From Marivita sp003149565 (GTDB taxonomy: Bacteria; Pseudomonadota; Alphaproteobacteria; Rhodobacterales; Rhodobacteraceae), in the NCBI RefSeq assembly GCF_965216415.1, contig NZ_CBDCFU010000002.1: a stretch of 64,000 bases of DNA; one strand, written 5' to 3'. The notes under the pieces were generated by a model that saw only the letters and a list, made by a program, of their open reading frames with translations, made no database searches and was not told where the DNA came from. A program made the position numbers and the translations under genes. How positions within the stretch are numbered: the stretch's first letter is position 1; every line of letters starts with the position of its first letter. Shown here in pieces: positions 25,949-34,133 of this stretch.

Positions 25949-27124
25949 ATGGTCACTACGCTGAAACCGCAACTCGGGGCCAACCCGGAACGTGCTCGCA
26001 GCCACAACAAACAGCTGGTTCTGCGCGCCATTCGGCATGTCGGAACGGCCGGTCGCGCCGAGATTGCGCGGGCCTCGGGCCTGTCCACGCAGGCGGTGTC
26101 GAACATTATTTCCGATCTGCTGCGCGAAGGCCTGCTGGTCGAACAGGGCGTGCGCAGCGCCGGGCGCGGATTGCCGGTCCAGCAATACGCGATCAAGCCC
26201 GACGGCGGTTATGCCTTCGGGGTCGAGGTGCGCCCGACAGCCGTGTTCATCGCCTTGGTTGATCTTGTCGGAACACCACTGCTGACCCAACGGACGCCCT
26301 TGGTCGATGCTCAAAAAGCCACCATATTAGACACTGTTTCGGCCCAGCTCGACGACGCGCTGTCAAAAACGCACGTTCCGAAAGCGTTGCTGATGGGCGC
26401 GGGGATCGTCATGCCCGGTCCCTTCGGCGATACCGGTTTAACAGGAGCAGATTCCGAACTGCCCGGCTGGAATACCGGCGATCCGGCCGAGAGTTTTGCC
26501 AATGAGCTGGACCTGCCAGTCTTTGTTGAAAACGACGCCAACGCCGCAGCGATGGCCGAGCGGATGAACGGTGTCGCGCGTGGGTTGGATGATTTCGCCT
26601 ATCTCTATTTCGGTCAAGGCCTTGGTCTCGGACTGGTTCAGAACGGTCAGGCGGTACAGGGCGCGTTCGGCAACGCAGGTGAGATCGGGCACATCACGGT
26701 GATCGTGCAGGACCGACCCGTGGAACTCGAGACTGCGACCAGCCGTTTGTCTGTGCAGGCCTATCTGGCAGGGCAGGGAGTGACCGTGACCGATATGGAC
26801 GATCTCAACAGTCTTTATTCCAGCGCAAACCGCCATTTGCTGGTGTGGTTGGATCAGGCCGCACAGGCCCTGTCCTCGGCCCTGTCGATCATCGAAAACC
26901 TGTTCGATCCGCAGACGGTGATCCTTGGCGGCGCGATGCCGGACGATCTCTTGGATCATATCATCGCCCACACCGTCTTGCCCGAACGCTCCGTCGCCAA
27001 TCGACCCGACCGCACCCATCCACGTCTGATGCGCGGCACCTCTGGCCGCATGACGGCGACACTTGGGGCCGCCGCGCTGGTGCTGCACCAGGCCTTTACC
27101 CCCACCATCGCCGAAGCGAGGTAA
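25949..27124 (+). CDS. ROK-family transcriptional regulator
   Basis: 391-residue NagC/XylR-type regulator. N-terminal winged helix-turn-helix (about 20-75: NKQLVLRAIRHVGTAGRAEIARASGLSTQAVSNIISDLLREGLL) followed by a ROK sugar-binding domain with the signature ENDANAAAMAERMNG and GNAGEIGHIT. The zinc-binding CGxxGCxE cluster of true ROK kinases is missing (the equivalent stretch is ELETATSRLSVQAYL), so it is a ligand-sensing repressor without expected kinase activity. A sugar or amino-sugar is the likely inducer. It is divergent from the ABC operon and 2 bp upstream of the PIG-L gene. The start at 25949 is preferred over an upstream GTG at 25919, which would lie in the operator. Confidence 0.9.
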   Translation: MVTTLKPQLGANPERARSHNKQLVLRAIRHVGTAGRAEIARASGLSTQAVSNIISDLLREGLLVEQGVRSAGRGLPVQQYAIKPDGGYAFGVEVRPTAVFIALVDLVGTPLLTQRTPLVDAQKATILDTVSAQLDDALSKTHVPKALLMGAGIVMPGPFGDTGLTGADSELPGWNTGDPAESFANELDLPVFVENDANAAAMAERMNGVARGLDDFAYLYFGQGLGLGLVQNGQAVQGAFGNAGEIGHITVIVQDRPVELETATSRLSVQAYLAGQGVTVTDMDDLNSLYSSANRHLLVWLDQAAQALSSALSIIENLFDPQTVILGGAMPDDLLDHIIAHTVLPERSVANRPDRTHPRLMRGTSGRMTATLGAAALVLHQAFTPTIAEAR

Positions 27125-27126
27125 CC

Positions 27127-29460
27127 ATGCCGACTTCAGATCAGATCCGCCTTGAGCAGACCCGCATGCGCCCGCGTGTGCTTGACCTATGGTGGGCGCT
27201 GCGGCCGCTGCAATCGGTGGTGCGGCTGATGAACACCGGCGCGCATCCCGATGATGAGACCACCGCGCTGTTGGCCGCCATCAGCCTGCGTGATGGAATC
27301 AATCTTAGCTATGCCTGTTCGACGCGTGGCGAGGGCGGGCAGAACGACATCGGTACCGAAAGTGGCCCAGCGCTGGGTGCGCTGCGTACCCGCGAAATGG
27401 AGCGCGCCTGCGATCTGCTTAATATGCGCCTCTATTGGCACGGCACCTCGCCCGACGATCCGATCCGCGATTTTCGCTTCTCCAAAAGTGGAGAGGAAAC
27501 GATGGGCATCTGGGGTCATGATCGCCTGCTGCACCGCTTTGTCGAGATTGTGCGGACTGACCGCCCCGATATTATCCTGCCCACCTTCCTCGACGTGCCC
27601 GGCCAGCATGGCCACCACCGCGCCATGACCCAAGCGGCACATGAGGTTATGGAGGCCGCCGCAAATCCCGATTTCCCGTCGAACCTGCCGCCGTGGCAGG
27701 TGTCGAAAATGTACCTGCCGGCATGGTCCGGGGCAGGGCAGGCTTATGATGACGACCTGCCGCCGCCAGATGCCACGCTCACAATCGATGGTGCTGGCAC
27801 AGACCCGATGTCGGGATGGAGTTATGCCCGCATCGGCCAGATGTCCCGCGCCTATCACCGCACCCAAGGCATGGGGCGCTGGGTACCCGCGGGCCCCGGC
27901 AAGGATTGGCCGCTGCATCTGGCAGTCAGCCATGTTGACGGGCCAGACGATGCGCTGGACGCAGGCCTGCCGCAGACACTGGCCGATCTGGTCGAGATGG
28001 CACCGGATGTGAAACAAGACCTGTTGCTTGCGCATGGCTACATCACCGAAACCGTGTCTGCGTTTCCGCATGTGCGGCATATTGTGAAAACCGCAAAAAA
28101 GGCACTGCATCACCTGCAAAAGGCCCAAGCCGACGCACCCGAAAGCATTGCGCACCGCCTAGAGGCAAAACATCAACAACTCGCCCATGTTCTGCGTCTG
28201 GCGCTTGGCGTGGAGGTTGACGCCCGCACGCACCAAACTTGGCTCCGCCCCGGGGACATCACCGATGTCACGGTCGAGTTCGATGCCGGGGAGGCCAAAA
28301 CCGCCAGCTACAGCCTCGCGCTCCCCTACGGCTGGTCCGAAGAAGACGGTCAGATCAAGATTTCCTCGAACGCCAATCAGACTGATCCCTATCGCGCCGA
28401 ATATGATCCAGCCGATCCGCCACTGCCTCGGATCGAAATTCAGCTGGAGGCAACCACCGTGACGGTGCCGTTCGCCAAACCGCCGGTGATCTTGCCCGAC
28501 CGAGCCGTGCTTATCGCGCCAGATGTTGCTCTGATAAATCTCAAAACGCCCAAACGGTCGGTTTCCGTTGCTATCGCCGATGTCAGCCCCGCCGGGTCGC
28601 CTGTCAGCTTTGACCTGCCCGAGGGTTGGTCGATGGAGCAGGGCACCGGAGCGGTTGGAATCACCTTGCCGGACGACCCGGAACCGGGGCTCTATACCCT
28701 GCCGCTCTATGTCGGTGACGCCCCCGCGATGACTGAACAGCGCATTGCGTATGATCATGTCGACCCGACCGTCTACGCCCGCCCTGCTGCCCTGACCGTT
28801 CGGGTTTTGGATGTCGCGCTACCGCAGGCCAAGGTCGGCTATATCGGCAGCGGGCATGATGCGGTGGCCGACTGGCTAATGGCGCTCGGCGCAGACGTCA
28901 CCGTGTTGACTGACGACCAAATCACCAGCGACGACGCGCTAGCCGGGTTGGATACGATTGTCATCGGTATCTTTGCCCTTCGCTTCCGTGAGGGGTTGGT
29001 GACGGAAATGCCCCGTTTTCGCGAATGGGTAGAACAAGGAGGCACGCTGGTGACCCTCTACCACCGCCCGTGGGACAACTGGGATCCAGACACTGTTCCG
29101 CCGCGTAGGCTGGAAATCGGCCAACCCTCTCTGCGGTGGCGCGTGACCGATGCCGGAGCCGAGGTCACACATCTTGCCGACCACCCGCTGCTGTCGGAAC
29201 CAAACCAGATCACCGCCGACGACTGGGAGGGCTGGGTCAAGGAACGCGGGCTCTACTTTGCCAAAAGCTGGGATGACGCCTACACGCCGCTGTTGTCCAT
29301 GTCTGACCCCGGTGAAGACCCGCTGACCGGCGCGCTACTCACGGCCGACATCGGGAAAGGCCGTCACACCCATTGCAGCCTCGTCCTGCATCACCAGATG
29401 GCCAAGCTGGTGCCCGGTGCCTATCGCCTGATGGCGAACCTGATTGCCCCTCGCCGATGA
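27127..29460 (+). CDS. PIG-L deacetylase fused to a ThuA/amidotransferase-like domain
   Basis: 777-residue predicted cytoplasmic enzyme. The N-terminal PIG-L/LmbE domain (about 30-220) has the zinc motif AHPDDE at residues 39-44 and a second metal cluster QHGHHRAM at 160-167, as in N-acetylglucosaminyl-conjugate deacetylases such as MshB and BshB. The middle (about 330-555) is predicted beta-rich, with repeated immunoglobulin-like stretches (PEGWSMEQGTGAVGITLPDD). The C-terminal part (about 558-777) resembles a class I glutamine-amidotransferase-like or ThuA fold (KVGYIGSGHDAVADWLMALGA; TIVIGIFALR; EWVEQGGTLVTLYHRP) but lacks an evident nucleophilic cysteine at the elbow. Start at 27127 lies 2 bp after the ROK stop; its end overlaps the EamA start. 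Likely deacetylates an N-acetylated sugar conjugate imported by the divergent ABC system; substrate unknown. Confidence 0.82.
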   Translation: MPTSDQIRLEQTRMRPRVLDLWWALRPLQSVVRLMNTGAHPDDETTALLAAISLRDGINLSYACSTRGEGGQNDIGTESGPALGALRTREMERACDLLNMRLYWHGTSPDDPIRDFRFSKSGEETMGIWGHDRLLHRFVEIVRTDRPDIILPTFLDVPGQHGHHRAMTQAAHEVMEAAANPDFPSNLPPWQVSKMYLPAWSGAGQAYDDDLPPPDATLTIDGAGTDPMSGWSYARIGQMSRAYHRTQGMGRWVPAGPGKDWPLHLAVSHVDGPDDALDAGLPQTLADLVEMAPDVKQDLLLAHGYITETVSAFPHVRHIVKTAKKALHHLQKAQADAPESIAHRLEAKHQQLAHVLRLALGVEVDARTHQTWLRPGDITDVTVEFDAGEAKTASYSLALPYGWSEEDGQIKISSNANQTDPYRAEYDPADPPLPRIEIQLEATTVTVPFAKPPVILPDRAVLIAPDVALINLKTPKRSVSVAIADVSPAGSPVSFDLPEGWSMEQGTGAVGITLPDDPEPGLYTLPLYVGDAPAMTEQRIAYDHVDPTVYARPAALTVRVLDVALPQAKVGYIGSGHDAVADWLMALGADVTVLTDDQITSDDALAGLDTIVIGIFALRFREGLVTEMPRFREWVEQGGTLVTLYHRPWDNWDPDTVPPRRLEIGQPSLRWRVTDAGAEVTHLADHPLLSEPNQITADDWEGWVKERGLYFAKSWDDAYTPLLSMSDPGEDPLTGALLTADIGKGRHTHCSLVLHHQMAKLVPGAYRLMANLIAPRR

Positions 29461-30335
29461 GCACAGACGCCCCCCGCGACAACCTCAAGGGGGGCGCGTG
29501 GCTGTTCGCCGACATGGCGCTGAACATCTGGGCGCTGGGCATCGTCAAGGCGCTGGGCCTTGGCTATCCGGTGGCCCAGATCGTGTTCCTGCGGGCTGCC
29601 GTTGGCTTGTTCTTGCTGTCGCCATGGATCTTCCGTAACCGCGCCGATTTCGCCCGCGTGCCGGACCTGCCGCTGCAGATCCTGCGCGTGGGGCTGAGCG
29701 TCGCCACCCTCACCGCCAGCTACTTCGCAATCGCACGCGTGCCGTTGGCTCTCTTCACGACGATGAACTTCACTCGTCCACTGGTGGTGATGGTGCTGGC
29801 CGCCCTCCTGCTGCGGGAACGGATCGCACCGTCGCAATGGGGGGCTGCGGCGATAGCCATGATCGGTGTGATCATCGCCATTGATCCCGATGGCAAAGTA
29901 CTTGGGCCGGGGTTGCTGGCCTTGGCGCTGGTCATCCTGACGGGTTCTGGTGCGGTGATCGTCACGCGGCGGTTGAGAGCGACGCCGACGATTGTGCTGA
30001 TGACCGTCTACACCGTCGGTCTTGGCCTCTGCACCCTGCCATTCGCGTTCTGGTCATGGCAGCCGATCCCAACAGAGCACCTTGCCCCTCTGCTGGCCAT
30101 CGGTGTGTTTGCACAAACCGCGCAGGCCTGTTTCCTGCGGGCGCATTACAACGGTGATGCCGGGGTTCTGTCAGTGCTTGGCTACATGAGCCTGCCTCTG
30201 TCAACGGCAGCCGGTTTCTTTGCGTTTGGCGAAACACCGACCATGCGGTTCTACGCAGGAAGTGCCATGGTTGTTCTGGCCGCCGCTTCGCTGACGGTGT
30301 CGCGGCGCAAGCGTCCTGTGATGCGGGTGCGGTGA
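29457..30335 (+). CDS. EamA/DMT-family transporter
   Basis: 292-residue inner-membrane protein of the drug/metabolite transporter superfamily with ten predicted helices in two EamA repeats (first about 20-140, second about 155-285). It starts at 29457, overlapping the PIG-L stop codon by 4 bp (ATGA), so it is co-translated with that gene. Family members export or import small polar metabolites; in this operon it may release a product or by-product. No substrate can be assigned. Confidence 0.88.
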   Translation: MSTDAPRDNLKGGAWLFADMALNIWALGIVKALGLGYPVAQIVFLRAAVGLFLLSPWIFRNRADFARVPDLPLQILRVGLSVATLTASYFAIARVPLALFTTMNFTRPLVVMVLAALLLRERIAPSQWGAAAIAMIGVIIAIDPDGKVLGPGLLALALVILTGSGAVIVTRRLRATPTIVLMTVYTVGLGLCTLPFAFWSWQPIPTEHLAPLLAIGVFAQTAQACFLRAHYNGDAGVLSVLGYMSLPLSTAAGFFAFGETPTMRFYAGSAMVVLAAASLTVSRRKRPVMRVR

Positions 30336-30438
30336 CGACATGGCCTGAACAGACTGTTCAGGAAAATTCGCTGGCTTAGGCGGCAATGCGCACCTATCGT
30401 CCCGGCCAATCGGAAGTTTGGGTAACGTGTCAGCAGCA

Positions 30439-31653
30439 ATGTCGAACAGATCATTCGCGTACCTCGTGCCGCAGTTTCCCGGTCAGACCCACATCTTTTT
30501 CTGGCGCGAGATCGCCGCGCTTGAGGCGCAGGGCGTCACGCCGGTTCTCTACAGCACCACTGTGCCCCCCGCCGGTTTGATCTCGCACCACTGGTCCGAC
30601 GACGCGATGGCGCGGACTACCTACCTTGCTTCGCGCAATCCCGCGCTGCTTGCTGCGATCCTGCCCCGGCTGCCTTGGGGATCGATCCTGCGGGAAGCGC
30701 GTTTGATGCCCAAGGACGAGGCCAAGACCTTTCTCAAGGACGTCATCATCAGTGCTCCGGCTGCGGAAAAACTGGCGCGGGACTGCAAGCAGAAAGGCAT
30801 CAGCCATATCCATGCGCATTCCTGTGGCCGTGCCGCGCTGATCGCGGCTCTGGCGCATCATGCGCATGGCCTGTCTTACAGCCTGACATTGCACGGTCCA
30901 CTTCAGGACTATGGCGTCGGTCAGCGCTTCAAATGGCAGGGAGCCGCTTTCGCCAGCGTCATAACCCGCGCGCTTCTCGATCTGCTGCCCAACCAGCTGG
31001 GCGATGCGCTTCCCGCTCGTTTACCGTTGCAGCCAATGGGCGTCGACACCAGCGCCTTCCGCCGCGACACGCCTTACCTGCCTCCTGGTCCCGGAGAACC
31101 GCTGCGCGTGTTCAGCTGCGGTCGTTTGAACGTGGTCAAAGGCCATCAGGATCTCATGCAGGCGGTGCGGCTGATGCTGGATCAGGGCCAGCCGGTCCAA
31201 CTCGAGATCGCGGGTGAGGACGATGCGGGCGGCACCGGGTATCGTGCCGAGCTGCAGCAGCACATAATTGAACTGGGGCTTGAGGCGCATGTAACGCTTT
31301 TGGGCGCGATCAGTGCCGTGGCTGTGAGGGAAAAGCTGATGGCCGCGCATGCATTTGTGCTTGCCAGTTGGTCAGAACCGCTGGGTGTCGCCTATATGGA
31401 GGCAATGAGCTGCGAGGTGCCGACAATTGGCACAAACGCAGGTGGCGTTCCGGAGCTGATCACAAGCGGCAAAGACGGTGTCTTGGTGCCGCCCAAAGAT
31501 CCAAAGGCGCTGGCCGCCGCACTGATGCATCTGGCCAGCCACCCAGATGTCGCCGTGGCTCTCGCGCAGGCCGGACGTGCGCGCGTCGTTGCGGAATTCG
31601 ACTCTAGTCGCGGCGCGGATATGCTCATCCGTGAGATCTGGCAGGAATCGTAA
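30439..31653 (+). CDS. GT4-type glycosyltransferase
   Basis: 404-residue retaining glycosyltransferase with GT-B fold. The C-terminal donor domain shows RVFSCGRLNVVKGHQDLMQAV, the nucleotide-sugar loop YRAELQQHIIELGLEAHVTLLGAI and the signature ASWSEPLGVAYMEAMSCEVPTIGTNAGGVPELI with the EX7E glutamates. The N-terminus (SFAYLVPQFPGQTHIFFWREI) is typical of exopolysaccharide glycosyltransferases of rhodobacters. Start at 30439 is chosen because the upstream TTG and GTG alternatives lack a better ribosome site. It converges with the IS-split glycosyltransferase. Likely in surface polysaccharide assembly. Confidence 0.87.
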   Translation: MSNRSFAYLVPQFPGQTHIFFWREIAALEAQGVTPVLYSTTVPPAGLISHHWSDDAMARTTYLASRNPALLAAILPRLPWGSILREARLMPKDEAKTFLKDVIISAPAAEKLARDCKQKGISHIHAHSCGRAALIAALAHHAHGLSYSLTLHGPLQDYGVGQRFKWQGAAFASVITRALLDLLPNQLGDALPARLPLQPMGVDTSAFRRDTPYLPPGPGEPLRVFSCGRLNVVKGHQDLMQAVRLMLDQGQPVQLEIAGEDDAGGTGYRAELQQHIIELGLEAHVTLLGAISAVAVREKLMAAHAFVLASWSEPLGVAYMEAMSCEVPTIGTNAGGVPELITSGKDGVLVPPKDPKALAAALMHLASHPDVAVALAQAGRARVVAEFDSSRGADMLIREIWQES

Positions 31654-31666
31654 CAGTGGCGTTGGA

Positions 31667-31787
31667 TCAGGATTTGTACCGATTGCCGTACATCCGCTCC
31701 TGCAGCTCGGTATACCACTGCTGAAAATTTTTCATGGGGAAGAACAAAAACACGGGAATCTGCGCAATGCCATAGGTGTAAGCGCGC
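31667..31787 (-). pseudogene. 3' remnant of the IS-split GT2 gene
   Basis: Reading leftward from the IS edge, the frame continues as ...YTYGIAQIPVFLFFPMKNF and ends at a TGA at 31667-31669. Joining this piece to the 5' part at 32969-33909 across one copy of the 9-bp duplication gives one uninterrupted frame of 351 codons including the stop. It has no start codon of its own and is presumed untranslated. Confidence 0.85.
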
Positions 31788-32968
31788 CACGGTACACGAC
31801 TCGCCTCATTCTGCAGCCTTTATGATCCTTCGAGGGCATTTACATGCCCAGGCATTGAGCGCGCGGCCCGGGTGATGGATGATCCAGTTTCGCAGGGCAT
31901 CAAGACCTGTTCGGAACCAGGATTTTTCGCGTCTTCCATGTCCTTTTTTCCGAATGGCGCCGCGTCCCATAACGCGGGTGGCGCAGCGATAGGCCCATGT
32001 GACGGCGAGGGCGACGAGTACGAGCAAGGTCGCAAGTTTGTCAGGTTCGGTAATGTGGGTGTCTTCGATATTGAACCCACGTGTCTTTGCGTCAGCGAAC
32101 ATGCACTCAATCCTCCACCGCTTGCGATAGAGGTTCAGGCCACGTCCAGCGTCATCCAGGTTGGTGGCGACGATGAGCAGTTCGCCGCCCTTGATGCGCT
32201 TGGCGGCGCAGCGCAGTTGGTTGTCAGGTGATCCGTTCATGCCCATGAGCCAGCCTTCCCAAGTGCCACGTCTGGGCTTTCGAAGCAGCGTGCGAAACTG
32301 GCGCCGACTGCCGTCTGCGAGACGGATCAGCATGTCCTCCTTGAGGCGGATGACAAAAGGGACATTGTTTTTGTTGAGAAAATTCATCCACTCTGCGCCG
32401 ACGAACTCTCGATCCGCCAAGAGAGCACGGATAGACGTAGCCCCGAACAAGCGCAGATAGCGCTCCATGAGCTCGATGCGCTGAGCAGTTGCCGAATTGC
32501 CTGCATGGTCCAGAAGAGTCCACATGAGCGGCACTCGGAAGCGGCGCGTGACGATGGCCAGGACCAAGATGTTCACATCGCGCGATCCCAGCTTCCAATT
32601 CGTTCGGTCCAACGCCAGCAACCGGGGGCGGTTCAAGTTCAGCATCTGCATGATCAGTCGCGCGGCGACGTCGCCGTCCAAGTGCACAAACTGGAAGAAG
32701 CGCTGCAGGCGGCGGTAATTCGATTCATGTTTGGCGTCGCCCGGAAACTGGCTTGCCAGATGCGACAGGTTGACCGTCCGACAGTTTGCCAAGCCAACGA
32801 GCAACACCGCCAGGGTTTCAAGCCGCGTCTTGCTCAGGCCGAAATGCGGACGTAACGTTTCCAGCAGAGGGGCGAGAAGGCGTTCGAACATCGCGAAGAT
32901 CCTTGTGGTAGAGAATCTTCAAAATCGAATCCAGATCGCCTCTCAACGCAACAGCGTCGTGTACCGTG
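31788..32968 (-). mobile_element. IS4-family insertion sequence, complete
   Basis: 1181-bp element bounded by 13-bp perfect inverted repeats CACGGTACACGAC (31788-31800) and GTCGTGTACCGTG (32956-32968) and flanked by a 9-bp direct target duplication TAAGCGCGC (31779-31787 and 32969-32977). The three bases GTG next to the right copy also match, so the duplication could be counted as up to 12 bp. It carries one transposase gene on the minus strand. Intact ends, intact transposase and an undecayed target duplication point to recent insertion. It interrupts a glycosyltransferase gene. Confidence 0.93.
31806..32891 (-). CDS. IS4-family DDE transposase
   Basis: 361-residue transposase with an RNase H-like DDE domain: first Asp in LLALDRTNWKLG, second in RALLADREFVG, and Glu within the IS4 YREK signature (YRKRWRIECMFADAK: Tyr-2-Arg-3-Glu-6-Lys). 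A beta-rich insertion lies between the second Asp and the Glu, as in Tn5-like enzymes. The N-terminal domain (SHLASQFPGDAKHESNYRRLQRFFQF) is typical for the family. Full length and uninterrupted, so probably active. It starts 77 bp inside the right end of the element. Confidence 0.95.
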   Translation of the reverse strand: MFERLLAPLLETLRPHFGLSKTRLETLAVLLVGLANCRTVNLSHLASQFPGDAKHESNYRRLQRFFQFVHLDGDVAARLIMQMLNLNRPRLLALDRTNWKLGSRDVNILVLAIVTRRFRVPLMWTLLDHAGNSATAQRIELMERYLRLFGATSIRALLADREFVGAEWMNFLNKNNVPFVIRLKEDMLIRLADGSRRQFRTLLRKPRRGTWEGWLMGMNGSPDNQLRCAAKRIKGGELLIVATNLDDAGRGLNLYRKRWRIECMFADAKTRGFNIEDTHITEPDKLATLLVLVALAVTWAYRCATRVMGRGAIRKKGHGRREKSWFRTGLDALRNWIIHHPGRALNAWACKCPRRIIKAAE

Positions 32969-33909
32969 TAAGCGCGCACTGTCGGGAAGCTAAAGCGCTT
33001 TTGCGCCGCGTCGATAGCCAGATAAAGACCTGCGAACTTTGCGAAAGACCCCAAACAGCGCAGAGCAGAGCGCATGTGATTGCTGCTGTGCACCGCGTGC
33101 AAAGCCAAGAGGTTGCGCACACGGATCGTGTTGATGCGAAAGCGGCTGGCGGTGCTGTCATTGCCATCAGCATGGAAAAAGCCCGCATCAGGTGCAACAA
33201 CAAGCCGTCCAAAGCGAGAAAGTCGATAAGAGAAGTCGCTGTCTTCATGCGTGGCGTAGTAGCGGAGAAGTTCCGTCCAGCCCGAGTCTACGGCAAAGAC
33301 CCGCCGGAATGTGGTGCGCCCGCCATTCACCAGACCGCTGGGGTGGACGTTCAGATGCTGGACCGATGCGGGGACCGGTCCCATGTCCACAGATTCGCCA
33401 TACGGCACGAAATGGCTGTCGAGCGTCAGTTGGCTTTCAAACCATTCTCGGAGTTTCGAGCGATGCACTGGTACCGACGCTTGCGAGTCCTCGACTTTAG
33501 CTGACGGTTGGTACGGCCCGTCAGTGAAATGTCCTGTCACCATCGCGATCTCGCTGTCCGAATCTGCATCGTAGACTGCCATCACTTTTTCCGCCGCATC
33601 GGGATAAAGATAAATGTCATCATCCAATGAAAACACGATGTCAGATGTCGCAAGGCGCAGCGCCTGATTGCGCTGGAAGGTCAGGGACCGAACCTCTGCC
33701 GGAACATAGACCAGCGTCACGGTCTTCCATTCCGCCGCGAACTCTTCCAGCATCTGGTCGCGATGTTCTTCCCATGCGTCGGAAGCATCGACCACAACCA
33801 CCTCAGAAGGGCGGCGGCTCTGGCCCAGTGCACAGCGCAGGGTTTCGACCAGAAAGTGTGGTCGATTATAGGTGCAGATCGTCAGTGTCCAGGTCAGTGG
33901 CATGAGCAT
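32969..33909 (-). pseudogene. Glycosyltransferase family 2 gene, 5' part, interrupted by IS4 element
   Basis: N-terminal 313 residues of a GT-A family 2 glycosyltransferase: TWTLTICTYNRPHFLVETLRCAL, EVVVVDASD and the acidic metal motif DIVFSLDDDIYLYPDA. The element entered at codon Ala-Tyr near the C-terminus. The reading frame now continues into the IS and stops at 32818, adding about 50 foreign residues; the natural last 37 residues are at 31667-31787. The reconstructed gene has 350 residues. Because the catalytic GT-A domain is upstream of the break, a partly active hybrid protein is possible, but the loss of the C-terminal membrane-like segment (PVFLFFPMKNF) makes loss of function more likely. 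Start could be 33909 or 33903. Confidence 0.85.
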
Positions 33910-34133
33910 ACAGTAGTTACTAACATCGTAACGGCGAGATTACTGTGGTCTTAACAAGGTAATTTGACAAAACTGCGGCGTCCTCGATTGTTATGGAACC
34001 ATCTTTGGCGCAGAAAGCTGGAATTCTCATCTCGAGATGCGCATTGCCGCCACATTTGCGCTATAGACGGCCTCCATCAACGCAAGGACGCCAATGGGGT
34101 AAATGCCTTGCAGACAGAGCGGAAGGGGAACCT

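Noticed and set aside
31776..31787. 12-bp target duplication for the IS element
   Set aside because: The extra GTG at the right junction is also part of the 13-bp terminal repeat; symmetrical ends give 9 bp, so the longer value is left as an alternative only.
32818..32968. Treating the IS-extended frame (33909 to 32818) as an intact 363-residue glycosyltransferase
   Set aside because: The last 50 codons lie within the insertion element, and the natural C-terminus is found on the other side of it in frame.
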